Assembly: GCA_050700835.1 (NCBI GenBank)
Contig: JBOHDX010000022.1
Span: 1 to 52,281, forward strand
Length of the DNA: 52,281 nt
DNA from: JBOHDX01 sp050700835
GTDB taxonomy: Bacteria > Actinomycetota > Actinomycetes > Propionibacteriales > Nocardioidaceae
Direction: 5' to 3'
In this document: positions 34,979 through 44,249 of the stretch, one piece after another
How positions within the stretch are numbered: the first letter of the stretch is position 1
Layout of the letters: the number at the start of each line of letters is the position of its first letter
Program-made: the position numbers and the translations under genes
The notes under the pieces: model-generated
The model's database searches: none
What the model was told of the DNA's origin: nothing
What the model saw: only the letters and a program-made list of their open reading frames with translations

Positions 34979-36487
34979 ATGCCGACCCACGACGTCGATC
35001 CCACCTTCCTCGCGCTGCCGACGCGGCGCATGGCCGAGGCCGCACTCCAACGGGCGCAGGACTTCGGCGTCGACCATGCCGACTTCCGTCTCGAGCGGTT
35101 GCGAGGTCAGCACCTGTCCCTCCGTGACGGCGCGCTGGAGGGCGCAGCCGACTCGGAGGATCTCGGTTTCGCGGTCCGCGTCATCCTCGACGGCACCTGG
35201 GGATTCGCCGCCGGCGTCGAGTTGACCGCTGAGGCCGCCGTGCGCGCGACCGAGGAAGCCGTGCGAGTCGCCCAGGTCTCGGCCGCGATCAGCCCCGAGC
35301 GGGTCGAGCTGGCGGACGAGCCGACGCATGCCGACGCGGTGTGGGTGTCGTCCTACGAGGTCGACCCGTTCACGGTGCCGGTGGCCGACAAGGTGGTACT
35401 GCTGTCGGACTGGAGCCGTCGGCTGCTGGGCGCCGACTCCGTGGCACACACGAGTGCGCGGTTGCAGCAGGTGTTCGAGAACAAGTTCTACGCCGACCTC
35501 GCCGGCACCTCCACCACGCAGCAGCGGGTCCGGCTGTTCCCTGCGCTCGAGGCGTTCGGCGTCGACGACGCAACCGGGCGCTTCGACTCGATGCGTACCA
35601 TCGCGCCCCCCGTCGGCCGCGGCTGGGAGTGGCTGACCGCCGGGTACGACTGGGACACCGAGATCGCCCAGCTGCCTGACCTGCTGGCGCAGAAGCTGGT
35701 GGCACCCACGGTCGACGCCGGCGACTACGACCTCGTTGTGCACCCGTCCAACCTGTGGCTGACGATCCACGAGTCGATCGGTCACGCGACCGAGCTGGAC
35801 CGCGCGCTCGGCTACGAGGCCAACTACGCGGGCACGTCGTTCGCCACCTGGGACAAGCTCGGGACGCTGCAGTACGGCTCCCCCGTCATGAACATCACCG
35901 GGGACCGCACGATCGAGCATGGGCTGTCGACCGTCGGCTACGACGACGAGGGCGTCGAGACGCAGTCGTGGGACATCGTCAAGAACGGCATCCTCGTCGG
36001 CTACCAGCTCGACCGCAGCATGGCTGCGATGAAGGACCGGGTCCGGTCCAACGGCTGCGCCTTCGCCGACTCCCCCGGCCACATCCCCATCCAGCGGATG
36101 GCCAACGTGTCCCTGCAGCCTGCCGCCGACGGCCCCGACACCGACGCGCTGATCGCGCAGGTCGAGCGCGGGATCTTCATCGTGGGCGACCGCTCGTGGT
36201 CGATCGACATGCAGCGCTTCAACTTCCAGTTCACCGGCCAACGGTTCTTCGCGATCGAGAACGGCCAGTTGGCCGGACAGCTGCGCGATGTGGCGTACCA
36301 AGCGACCACGACCGACTTCTGGGGTGCGATGGAGGCCGTCGGCGGCCCTCAGACATGGGTGCTCGGCGGCGCGTTCAACTGCGGCAAGGCACAACCGAGT
36401 CAGGTCGCCCCAGTCAGCCACGGTGCACCGTCCGCACTGTTTCGCGGGATCCGCGTGCTCAACACCCAGAACGAGTCAGGTCGATGA
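34979..36487 (+). CDS. tldD: Metalloprotease TldD
   Basis: 502-residue subunit of the TldD/TldE protease, known in E. coli for microcin B17 maturation and CcdA degradation. The zinc site is HESIGH (His about 264 and 269), with more of the family in SNLWLTIHE and the C-terminal GAFNCGKAQPSQVAPVSHG (Cys ligand). Near-complete family length. The tldE gene begins 17 bases on with GGGAAGG before its ATG, so they form an operon. Confidence 0.92.
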   Translation: MPTHDVDPTFLALPTRRMAEAALQRAQDFGVDHADFRLERLRGQHLSLRDGALEGAADSEDLGFAVRVILDGTWGFAAGVELTAEAAVRATEEAVRVAQVSAAISPERVELADEPTHADAVWVSSYEVDPFTVPVADKVVLLSDWSRRLLGADSVAHTSARLQQVFENKFYADLAGTSTTQQRVRLFPALEAFGVDDATGRFDSMRTIAPPVGRGWEWLTAGYDWDTEIAQLPDLLAQKLVAPTVDAGDYDLVVHPSNLWLTIHESIGHATELDRALGYEANYAGTSFATWDKLGTLQYGSPVMNITGDRTIEHGLSTVGYDDEGVETQSWDIVKNGILVGYQLDRSMAAMKDRVRSNGCAFADSPGHIPIQRMANVSLQPAADGPDTDALIAQVERGIFIVGDRSWSIDMQRFNFQFTGQRFFAIENGQLAGQLRDVAYQATTTDFWGAMEAVGGPQTWVLGGAFNCGKAQPSQVAPVSHGAPSALFRGIRVLNTQNESGR

Positions 36488-36503
36488 GACGGGAAGGCGT
36501 CCG

Positions 36504-37892
36504 ATGACTTTGAGTACTCCCCAGCAACTGGTCGAGCAGGGGCTTGAGGCGAGCAAGGCCGATGGCACCGTCATCGTCGTGACCCCGTCGACCAGCGCCA
36601 ATCTCCGGTGGGCCAACAACACCCTGACGACCAACGGTGTGATGCACGACTGCCAGGTGAGCGTGATCGCCACCGTCGACGGTGGGCAGGGGGCAGCCGC
36701 CGGGTCGGTCATTGCCAGTGCGGCCGGCATCGAGCAGGTGCTCGACCTCGTCGAGGCGGCAGAGTCGGCGGCGCGCTCGTCCGGGGCGGCCGAGGACGCC
36801 GCACCACTGGTCGACGGAGACGCCGACCGCGACTGGGGCGACGCGCCGGCCAGCACGTCGATCGAGGTGTTCGACCGATTCGCGCCGGCCCTCGGGGAAG
36901 CGTTCGGCCGCGCCCGCGACCAGCAGCGGATCCTGTACGGCTACGTCGAGCACACGGTCAGCACGACCTACCTGGGTTCCTCGACTGGCCTGCGCCGCCG
37001 CCACGTCCAACCGACCGGTCACGTAGGCATCACGGGCAAGAACTCCGCCCTCACCAGCTCGGCCTGGGTCGGAGGTGCCACCCGTGACTTCACCGACGTC
37101 GACCCACTCGCGCTCGACGCCGAGCTGGCGAAGCGGCTCGGCTGGGCCGATCGCACCGTCGCGCTGGACGCCGGCCGGTACGACACGGTGCTGCCTCCCA
37201 CCGCGGTCGCCGACCTGCTCATCTATGCGTACTGGACCGCCGGTGCGAGGGACGCCTTCGAGGGCCAGACCGTCTTCAGCCGGCCTGGAGGCGGCACCCG
37301 GATCGGTGAGCGCCTGTCGGAGCAACCCGTCACCGTGTTCTCCGACCCGGCGTACCCGGGACTGGAGTGCTCGCCGTTCGTGACGGCGGCGATGTCGTCG
37401 AGCGACTCGAGCGTGTTCGACAACGGTCTGCCGGTGACACGCACGGCCTGGATCGACCAGGGCTCGCTCGCCGCCCTCGCGCAGACCCGGCACTCGGCGG
37501 CGGTGACGGACCTGCCGATCACCCCGAGGATCGACAACCTCGTGATGGACACCGGCTCGGGCCACGGCACTCTCGACGAGATGGTGAGGGGAGTCGATCG
37601 TGGACTGCTGCTCACCTGCTTGTGGTACATCCGGGAGGTGGATCCGCAGACGCTGTTGCTGACTGGTTTGACCCGTGACGGTGTCTACCTCGTCGAGGGT
37701 GGGGAGGTGACCGGCGCGGTGAACAACTTCCGCTTCAACGAGAGCCCGGTCGACCTGCTCGGCCGGTTCAGCGCCGCCACGGTCACGCAGGCGTCCTTCT
37801 CTCGGGAGTGGGGCGACTACTTCCCGCGCACGGCGACGCCCGCGCTGCGGGTGCCCGACTTCAACATGAGCAGTGTCTCCCAAGCGCAGTAG
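36504..37892 (+). CDS. tldE: TldE/PmbA family protein
   Basis: 462-residue partner of TldD, same fold without the HExxxH site. Visible family parts are WANNTLTTNGVMHDCQVSV near the N-terminus and GVYLVEGGEVTGAVNNFRFNESPVDLLG near the C-terminus. It is required with TldD for the protease to work. No peptide-precursor gene or microcin-like gene is near. Terminates 80 bases before the DinB-fold gene. Confidence 0.9.
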   Translation: MTLSTPQQLVEQGLEASKADGTVIVVTPSTSANLRWANNTLTTNGVMHDCQVSVIATVDGGQGAAAGSVIASAAGIEQVLDLVEAAESAARSSGAAEDAAPLVDGDADRDWGDAPASTSIEVFDRFAPALGEAFGRARDQQRILYGYVEHTVSTTYLGSSTGLRRRHVQPTGHVGITGKNSALTSSAWVGGATRDFTDVDPLALDAELAKRLGWADRTVALDAGRYDTVLPPTAVADLLIYAYWTAGARDAFEGQTVFSRPGGGTRIGERLSEQPVTVFSDPAYPGLECSPFVTAAMSSSDSSVFDNGLPVTRTAWIDQGSLAALAQTRHSAAVTDLPITPRIDNLVMDTGSGHGTLDEMVRGVDRGLLLTCLWYIREVDPQTLLLTGLTRDGVYLVEGGEVTGAVNNFRFNESPVDLLGRFSAATVTQASFSREWGDYFPRTATPALRVPDFNMSSVSQAQ

Positions 37893-37961
37893 CCCGCCGG
37901 TAGCCCGAAGATCCGACGCTGGCCACGTCATAGCCGGCATGCGGGTGTCGGGACCCGTCGG

Positions 37962-37967
37962 TAGCGT
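37962..37967 (+). promoter_or_regulatory. -10 hexamer TAGCGT, leaderless start of the DinB-fold gene
   Basis: TAGCGT, six bases, ATG at 37974. Confidence 0.5.
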
Positions 37968-37973
37968 GGTGTC

Positions 37974-38552
37974 ATGACGATCGACGCGCCAGTCCTGTTG
38001 CCTCGGGGGCTCGACTTCTTCCACCAGGCGGCGGCCCAAGTGACCGCCGAGGACTGGGCCGCTCCGTCACCGTGCGAGCAGTGGAAAGCGCACGACGTCG
38101 TGGGTCACGTGCTCGGTGTGCTCGGCATGGCGCTCGATGTGCTGGCCAACCGGCCGATCACCGGCCCGATCGGCGTCCAGTCCTACGCCGGTGACCCACT
38201 GGCCGCGTTCGACGCACGGGCCGAGGAGGTCCGGGCTGCGCTGGTCGACGCCGATGTCGGCGCGACCGTCGACACGTCGCTCGGGTCGCGGACCACAGAC
38301 TTCCGCCTGGCGTTCCCGGCGGTGGACATGTTCTTGCACGCGTGGGACGTATCGGCCGCCACCGGCAGGTCGATCGAGATTCCTGACGACGTGGTCGACG
38401 ACGTCGAGGCGTTCCTGCGCACCATGCCGGAGGACCAGATGCGTTCACCCGCAGCGTTCGGTCCCGCAGTGCCCGCACCGGACGGTGCCGACCGGACCAT
38501 TCGGTTGATGGCGTGGCTCGGACGAGACGTCAGGGCGTCGCAACCTGGGTGA
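37974..38552 (+). CDS. DinB-fold protein, mycothiol maleylpyruvate isomerase N-terminal type (TIGR03086-like)
   Basis: 192 residues. PSPCEQWKAHDVVGHVLG (first conserved His) and FPAVDMFLHAWDVSAATG (second His, His-Ala-Trp-Asp) are the metal-binding core of the maleylpyruvate isomerase N-terminal family; the mycothiol S-transferases belong here. GSRTTDFR and the C-terminal LMAWLGRDVR complete the TIGR03086-like form. It may be a mycothiol-dependent transferase or isomerase; substrate unknown. Confidence 0.82.
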   Translation: MTIDAPVLLPRGLDFFHQAAAQVTAEDWAAPSPCEQWKAHDVVGHVLGVLGMALDVLANRPITGPIGVQSYAGDPLAAFDARAEEVRAALVDADVGATVDTSLGSRTTDFRLAFPAVDMFLHAWDVSAATGRSIEIPDDVVDDVEAFLRTMPEDQMRSPAAFGPAVPAPDGADRTIRLMAWLGRDVRASQPG

Positions 38553-38565
38553 CCTGCTCGGGTCG

Positions 38566-38706
38566 TCAGTGCTTCTTGGCGTGCGTCAACTGCTCCATGC
38601 CGCTGGTGGTCGCGCCCGCCGCCTTGGCCTTCTTCTCCGTACGCTTCTGCTTGATTGACTTGCCTGATTTCTTCGACATCGACTGCCGGGGTGACTTGTC
38701 GGTCAT
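38566..38706 (-). CDS. Small lysine-rich protein (46 residues)
   Basis: A short gene on the minus strand: ATG at 38706, stop at 38566, GAGGGAGCGACG before the ATG as ribosome site. The 46 residues are highly basic: MSKKSGKSIKQKRTEKKAKA is the core, with a hydrophilic end (MEQLTHAKKH). Small Lys-rich proteins of this type recur in actinobacteria and could bind nucleic acid, but I recognise no domain. Convergent with the DinB-fold gene, 13 bases apart. Confidence 0.7.
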   Translation of the reverse strand: MTDKSPRQSMSKKSGKSIKQKRTEKKAKAAGATTSGMEQLTHAKKH

Positions 38707-38827
38707 CGTCGCTCCCTCATGGGAACCGAGACGGCTCCGTGCTCTCGACAGTACGCCATGGGCGGAGGCGTCGGCGGCTCTGCTCGTGCGGCGTGACGGT
38801 CGTGCTGCGGCCGGCCCAACGCGTGCC

Positions 38828-38833
38828 TATTCT
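38828..38833 (+). promoter_or_regulatory. -10-like TATTCT before the desaturase gene
   Basis: TATTCT followed by six bases and GTG-ACG-TAG (38840), a three-codon frame; the desaturase start is 84 bases further, so the mRNA would have a leader. Confidence 0.35.
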
Positions 38834-38923
38834 GGGCCAGTGACGTAGCCACCCCGATGGTGGCGGCTCCCCGGACCCCGGAAGTGCGTCGACGACGATC
38901 GCACGGAGGAGCTGGGCCTACTC

Positions 38924-39994
38924 GTGTCGGTGGTATCCAGGCCGGCCCCACGGCGGGGCCAGCGTCAGCAGAGTCTCTACACCGACCTCGCGAAGCTGGT
39001 CCGCGAGCGCGGACTGCTGCAGCGGCGGTACACCTACTACTGGACCCGCATCCTGGTTGCCTCGTTCGCGTTCGCTCTCATCTGGGTCGGCATCGTGGTG
39101 ATCGGGAACTCGTGGTTCCAGCTCCTGCTGGCCGGCGCCCTCGGGCTCGTCGTCACGCAGTTCGGCTTCCTCGGGCACGACACCGCTCACCGTCAGGTGT
39201 TCAGGTCGGCCGCGTGGAACGAGTGGATGTCGCGGGTTCTTGCGTGCGGGTTCGCCGGGCTCAGCTACGGCTGGTGGCGGGCCAAGCACAATCGCCATCA
39301 CGCGGCCCCCAATCAGGAGGGCCGCGACCCTGACATCGACTCCGGGGCCATCGCGTTCACCCCTGCCGCGCTGGCGCACCGCACAGGGATCTGGGGCTGG
39401 TTCGCCCACCACCAGGGGTGGTTCTTCTTCCCGCTGCTGACCCTCGAGGGGCTGAGCCTGCACGTGGCCAGCCTGCGGGTGCTGTTGCGGCGAAGCTCGA
39501 TCCCCCACCAACGAGTCGAGGCGGCCGTCGTACTCAGCCGCCTCGCCGCCTACGTCGCCGTCCTGCTGCTGGTGCTGCCGATCGGCAAGGCCACCGCGTT
39601 CTTCGGTGTGCAGATGGCGCTGTTCGGGCTCTGCCTCGGCGCGTCGTTCGCTCCCAATCACAAGGGCATGCCGATCGTGCCGGCGGTGATGAAGATCGAC
39701 TTCCTGCGCCGGCAGGTGCTGATGTCCCGCAACATCCGCGGTGGACCGCTGGTCGACTTCGCGATGGGCGGGCTCAACTACCAGGTCGAGCACCACTTGT
39801 TCCCGAGCATGCCCCGGCCGAACCTGAAGCGGGCGCAGCCACTGGTGCGCGCCTACTGCGCGGAGCACGGGGTGGACTACACCGAGGTGGGCTTCCTGGA
39901 GTCCTACGGCATCGTGGTCGGCTACCTGAACAACGTCGGGCTGCGCGCGCGAGACCCCTTCGACTGCCCCTTGGTCACGCAGTTCCGCGACTGA
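38924..39994 (+). CDS. Membrane fatty acid desaturase
   Basis: 356-residue acyl-lipid desaturase-like protein with the three histidine boxes of the di-iron site: HDTAH (about residue 85), HNRHH (about 123), and QVEHH (about 287). Between them are hydrophobic segments, among them ILVASFAFALIWVGIVVIG and AAYVAVLLLVLPIG. It inserts a double bond into acyl chains using O2 and an electron donor; position not known. The GTG at 38924 has a GGAGGA site 13 bases upstream, a bit far; GTG 38930 is the alternative. Confidence 0.88.
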   Translation: MSVVSRPAPRRGQRQQSLYTDLAKLVRERGLLQRRYTYYWTRILVASFAFALIWVGIVVIGNSWFQLLLAGALGLVVTQFGFLGHDTAHRQVFRSAAWNEWMSRVLACGFAGLSYGWWRAKHNRHHAAPNQEGRDPDIDSGAIAFTPAALAHRTGIWGWFAHHQGWFFFPLLTLEGLSLHVASLRVLLRRSSIPHQRVEAAVVLSRLAAYVAVLLLVLPIGKATAFFGVQMALFGLCLGASFAPNHKGMPIVPAVMKIDFLRRQVLMSRNIRGGPLVDFAMGGLNYQVEHHLFPSMPRPNLKRAQPLVRAYCAEHGVDYTEVGFLESYGIVVGYLNNVGLRARDPFDCPLVTQFRD

Positions 39995-40012
39995 GGACCG
40001 GTTTCGTCCAGC

Positions 40013-41329
40013 TCAGCGGTCGTACGGGGCGCGGGTCAGCCGATAAGTCGCCAGCTCCAGGTGGGTGACCGCGCCGTCGCGGTCACGGTGCACCGTGAGC
40101 GGCTCGCCGGTGAGGTAGCCGTCGAGACCACGCCAGCAGTCGTTGCCGGCGTGCTCGAGACGGGTGGAGCGTTCCTGCCCGGCGAAGCGGATCCGCGCGT
40201 AGCCCGCGCCGATCTCGATCAGGGCAGGCGTGTCGCCCCAGTGCCACGGCCCGAGCAGATCCGCCGCTTCGGGGACGTCGGGTTCCGGCGCCCACTCCTG
40301 GGGCAGGTACGGTTCGCGCTGCTCCACGGTGTCCAGCAACGTGTGCGTCAGGTTCGGGGTGCCGCCGGTGGTGGCGTTGGACAAGGTGACCGCGGCGGTG
40401 TGCTGATCTGGATCGACGAAGAGTCCGGCCAGGAACCCCGGCATGGAGCCGGTGTGGCCGTACCTTGCCCGACCGGGTCGCGCGATCAGGCGCAGTCCCA
40501 GTCCATACGCCCCGTCCAGCCCCTCTGCCGGATCGGCGGACTGGGCCACCCTCATCTCGGCCAACGTCTTGGCGGTCAGGATCTTGGTGGGCGCACGCTC
40601 CGGATCCAGCAGGAAGGCCGCGTAGCGGCCGAGGTCGCGCAGGGTGCTCCACAGCTGGCCGGCCGGCGCCATCGCCCGCGTGTCGGTCGATGGCTCGGGG
40701 TCGAGCTGACGGGTCCACGGGTGCACGGACCACCCGTGCGCGGCCGGCGCCGTCGGCGCGTACGTCGTCCTGGTCATGCCCAATGGCGCGAGCACCAGGT
40801 CGTGGATCACCTCGAACCACGGGGCCCGTCGATGGTGCTCGACCAGCCGGCCGAGCAGGGCGTACCCGAGGTTGGAGTAGTGATGCTGACGTCCGGACGT
40901 CAAGGCCACCGGCTGCGCAGACACGGCGAGTCTGAGCTGGTCGAAGTCGCCACCGTCGTGACGCTCCCACCAGGGTCCGTTCGGCTCGGCCGGGATGCCA
41001 GCGGAGTGGGTGAGGAGCCGCCGGATGGTGGCGTCACCGAAGGGCACGTTCCCGACGTGGGCGGCCAACGCGTCGTCGAGGTCCAGCATCCCCTCGTCGC
41101 GGCACTGCAGGACCGAGATCGCCACCAGCGTCTTGGTGAGCGAGCCGATGCGGTACTGAAGGTCCGAGTCGGGCGGCGGGTTGTCGTCGCCGGTCGTCAC
41201 CCGTCCGCGCGCGGCCCACCACGCGAACTCACCGTCGCGGACGACGCCCGCGACCAGGGACGGCTGGCGCCAGGTTGCCTGGCTCTCTGCCACGTCGTGC
41301 AGCAACGCAGCAGCGGTGTCATCCCTCAC
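40013..41329 (-). CDS. Beta-lactamase-fold serine hydrolase
   Basis: 438-residue class C beta-lactamase / penicillin-binding-protein-like hydrolase. The active serine motif S-x-x-K is in IGSLTKTLVA, the second Tyr motif is in HHYSNLGYALLG, and a His-Thr-Gly motif appears in YGHTGSMPGF (the KTG-equivalent box). The last about 100 residues are an extra C-terminal lobe. It could be an esterase or D-aminopeptidase rather than a lactamase; no signal peptide is seen. The GTG overlaps the gcvP stop (GTGA), an odd pairing with a glycine cleavage gene. Confidence 0.85.
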   Translation of the reverse strand: MRDDTAAALLHDVAESQATWRQPSLVAGVVRDGEFAWWAARGRVTTGDDNPPPDSDLQYRIGSLTKTLVAISVLQCRDEGMLDLDDALAAHVGNVPFGDATIRRLLTHSAGIPAEPNGPWWERHDGGDFDQLRLAVSAQPVALTSGRQHHYSNLGYALLGRLVEHHRRAPWFEVIHDLVLAPLGMTRTTYAPTAPAAHGWSVHPWTRQLDPEPSTDTRAMAPAGQLWSTLRDLGRYAAFLLDPERAPTKILTAKTLAEMRVAQSADPAEGLDGAYGLGLRLIARPGRARYGHTGSMPGFLAGLFVDPDQHTAAVTLSNATTGGTPNLTHTLLDTVEQREPYLPQEWAPEPDVPEAADLLGPWHWGDTPALIEIGAGYARIRFAGQERSTRLEHAGNDCWRGLDGYLTGEPLTVHRDRDGAVTHLELATYRLTRAPYDR

Positions 41330-44196
41330 TCGAAGGCCTCGGGCGGGGGGCACGAACACGCCAGATGCCGGTCGCCGTACGCCTGGTCGATGCGGGCCAC
41401 CGGTGGCCAGTACTTGTCGGCCGTGACGCCCGCCGGGAACACACCGATCTCCTTCGGGTACGGCCGCTCCCAGTCCTCGACGAGCGCCCGCGCGGTGTGC
41501 GGTGCTCGACGAAGCGGGCTCTCCTCCAGCGGCCACTCCCCTGCGCCGACCTGCGCGATCTCGTCGGCGATCGCGATCATCGCGTCACAGAACCGGTCGA
41601 GCTCGCCGAGGTCCTCGGACTCCGTCGGCTCGACCATCAGCGTGCCGGCCACCGGGAAGCTCATGGTCGGGGCGTGGAAGCCGTAGTCGATCAGCCGCTT
41701 CGCGACGTCGTCGACGCTCACACCGGTGGCCCTGGTCAGCCCCCGTACGTCGAGGATGCATTCGTGCGCGACGAGTTCGCCGTGGCCGCGATACAGCACC
41801 GGGAAGTGCCGCTCTAGCCGCTTGGCGACGTAGTTGGCCGCCAGCACCGCGGCGGCGGTGGCCTCGCGTAGGCCGTCGGCGCCCATCATGGCGACGTAGG
41901 CCCACGAGATGGCCAGAATGCCGGCCGAGCCGTAGGGGGCGGCGCTGATCGCGCCAATGCCGTCACGACGCGACGCGTCCGGGTGCAGCGGATGGGATGG
42001 AAGGTAGGGACGCAGGTGCTCGGCCACGGCCACCGGACCGACCCCGGGACCGCCGCCGCCGTGTGGGATGCAGAAGGTCTTGTGCAGGTTCAGATGTGAC
42101 ACGTCGCCACCGAACCGGCCGGGCCGCGCGTGACCGAGCAGCGCGTTGAGGTTCGCGCCGTCGACGTAGACCTGGCCGCCGGCGTCGTGCACGATGTCGC
42201 ACAGCGTGGTGACGCCGTCCTCGTAGGCACCGTGCGTCGACGGATACGTCACCATGATCGCCGCCAGGGTGTCGGCGTGCTCGGCGCACTTGGCCCGAAG
42301 GTCGTCGAGGTCGACGCTGCCGTCGTCGTCGGCGCGGACCACGACGACCCGCATGCCGGCCATCACGGCCGACGCCGCGTTGGTGCCGTGCGCGGAGCTT
42401 GGGATGAGGCACACGTTGCGCTCGACGTCGCCACGACCGCGGTGGTACGCCCTGATCGCAAGCAGCCCGGACAGCTCACCTTGCGAACCGGCGTTGGGCT
42501 GCACCGACACCGCTGCGTAGCCGGTGATGTCGGCCAGCCACGACTCGAGCTCCTCGACGATCTCGATCAGCCCAGCCGCGTCCGCGCGGGGTAGGAACGG
42601 ATGCAGGTCAGCGAACTCGGGCCACGACACGGGCTCCATCTCCGTGGTGGCGTTGAGCTTCATCGTGCACGACCCGAGCGGGATCATCCCGCGATCGAGC
42701 GCGTAGTCGCGGTCCGACAACCGGCGGAGGTAACGCAGCATCGCGGTCTCCGACCGGTGTGCTGCGAAGACCGGGTGGGTCAGGAAGTCGGTGCGGCGCA
42801 GCAAGGCGACCGGAAGCGCGTCGCCGGTGGACACGTCCAGAGCGTCGATGTCGTCGACGTGGACGCCGAATGCGTCCCACACCGCGTCGAGGTGCTGCCG
42901 CGTCGTCACCTCCGACGTCGACACTCCGACCCGGTGTGAGTCGACCAGCCGCAGGTGCAGGCCGGATGCATTCGCTCGGCGGACCACCTCGGCGGCGTCG
43001 CCGGTGACCCGCGCGATCACGGTGTCGAAGAACGCCTCGTGCTCGACCTGCAGCCCACCGTCGATCAGCCCGGCCGCCAATAGAGCGGCATAGCGGTGCA
43101 CCCGTCGGGCGATGTCACGCAACCCGTCCGGGCCGTGATAGACGGCGTACATCGACGCGACAACTGCGAGCAGGACCTGCGCGGTGCAGATGTTGGACGT
43201 GGCCTTGTCGCGACGGATGTGCTGCTCACGTGTCTGCAGCGCCAGCCGGTACGCCGGTCGGCCCTCGGCGTCGACAGACACCCCGACCAGCCGACCGGGC
43301 AGGTGCCGCTCGAGGCCGGAGCGCACCGCCATAAAGCCGGCATGGGGGCCGCCGTAGAACATCGGGACCCCGAACCGCTGGCTCGACCCGACGACCACGT
43401 CGGCGCCGAGCTCGCCAGGGGACTCGAGCACGCACAGGGCCAGCAGGTCGGCCACCACCGTCACCAGCGAGTCCCGCTCGTGGACCGCCTCAATCAGCGC
43501 GCGCGGGTCCCGGACCGCTCCGCTCGCGCCGGGATAGGCCAGCAGGACGCCCGAAACGGGTCCCTCGGGCAAGCCGTCCGCCAGGTCGTCGACGACGAGC
43601 TCGATCCCGAGCGCCTCGGCCCGGGTACGCACGACGGCGATCGTCTGCGGCAGGCAGTCGGCGTCCACCACGAACGGTCCGGTCGCCTTTCCGCGTGCGG
43701 CGCGGCGTACCAGCGTCATCGCCTCGGCGGCCGCGGTGCCCTCGTCGAGCAGCGACGCGTTGGCCGTGGTCAGGCCGGCGAGGTCAGCGACCATCGTCTG
43801 GAAGTTGAGCAGCGCCTCGAGCCGGCCCTGGGAGATCTCCGGCTGGTAGGGGGTGTAGGCGGTGTACCACGCCGGGTCCTCGAGGACGTTGCGCCGGATC
43901 ACGCCCGGGGTCAGCGTCGGGTGGTAGCCGAGGCCGATCATGGCGACGCCGGGACGGTTGCGGGACGCCTTGTCGCGCAACGTTCGTAGGGTTTGCTCCT
44001 CGGTGAGCGCCGCCGGGAGGGACAGGGCCGACTCGTCGTGGATGCTGCGAGGCACGGCCGCCCGCATCAGGTCCTCGAGACTGTCGAAGCCCAAGGTGGC
44101 GAGCATCGTCGCCTGCGCGGACTCGGCGGTGCCGATGTGCCGGCGACGGAACGGCGAGCCGGCGTCAAGCTCGGCGAGGCTGGGGTGGTCCGACAT
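41326..44196 (-). CDS. gcvP: Glycine dehydrogenase (decarboxylating), P protein
   Basis: 956-residue P protein of the glycine cleavage system, with both halves in one chain as in E. coli. RRRHIGTAESAQATMLATLGFDS is the N-terminal signature and the PLP-binding lysine is Lys about 706 in NLHKTFCIPHGGGGPGVGP. It decarboxylates glycine and passes the aminomethyl group to the lipoyl arm of GcvH. Full length. The ATG at 44196 has TAGTTT eight bases before it. The MerR gene upstream ends 53 bases before it and gcvH is 3 kb upstream in the same block. GcvT and the L protein are not in the window. Confidence 0.95.
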   Translation of the reverse strand: MSDHPSLAELDAGSPFRRRHIGTAESAQATMLATLGFDSLEDLMRAAVPRSIHDESALSLPAALTEEQTLRTLRDKASRNRPGVAMIGLGYHPTLTPGVIRRNVLEDPAWYTAYTPYQPEISQGRLEALLNFQTMVADLAGLTTANASLLDEGTAAAEAMTLVRRAARGKATGPFVVDADCLPQTIAVVRTRAEALGIELVVDDLADGLPEGPVSGVLLAYPGASGAVRDPRALIEAVHERDSLVTVVADLLALCVLESPGELGADVVVGSSQRFGVPMFYGGPHAGFMAVRSGLERHLPGRLVGVSVDAEGRPAYRLALQTREQHIRRDKATSNICTAQVLLAVVASMYAVYHGPDGLRDIARRVHRYAALLAAGLIDGGLQVEHEAFFDTVIARVTGDAAEVVRRANASGLHLRLVDSHRVGVSTSEVTTRQHLDAVWDAFGVHVDDIDALDVSTGDALPVALLRRTDFLTHPVFAAHRSETAMLRYLRRLSDRDYALDRGMIPLGSCTMKLNATTEMEPVSWPEFADLHPFLPRADAAGLIEIVEELESWLADITGYAAVSVQPNAGSQGELSGLLAIRAYHRGRGDVERNVCLIPSSAHGTNAASAVMAGMRVVVVRADDDGSVDLDDLRAKCAEHADTLAAIMVTYPSTHGAYEDGVTTLCDIVHDAGGQVYVDGANLNALLGHARPGRFGGDVSHLNLHKTFCIPHGGGGPGVGPVAVAEHLRPYLPSHPLHPDASRRDGIGAISAAPYGSAGILAISWAYVAMMGADGLREATAAAVLAANYVAKRLERHFPVLYRGHGELVAHECILDVRGLTRATGVSVDDVAKRLIDYGFHAPTMSFPVAGTLMVEPTESEDLGELDRFCDAMIAIADEIAQVGAGEWPLEESPLRRAPHTARALVEDWERPYPKEIGVFPAGVTADKYWPPVARIDQAYGDRHLACSCPPPEAFE

Positions 44197-44204
44197 GTCA
44201 ACTG

Positions 44205-44210
44205 AAACTA
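44205..44210 (-). promoter_or_regulatory. -10-like TAGTTT before gcvP
   Basis: TAGTTT on the minus strand, eight bases, ATG at 44196; no ribosome binding site. Confidence 0.4.
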
Positions 44211-44249
44211 CCAGCCGGCAAAGGGAGAGACGTCGGCCTCCCGCGCTGC

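Noticed and set aside
34970..36421. 483-codon open frame opposite tldD
   Set aside because: Full-length shadow of tldD on the other strand; composition is a by-product of high GC and no motif is present.
44197..44249. Glycine riboswitch before gcvP
   Set aside because: Only about 50 bases separate gcvP from the MerR gene and the likely transcript start is at the ATG; no room for an aptamer.
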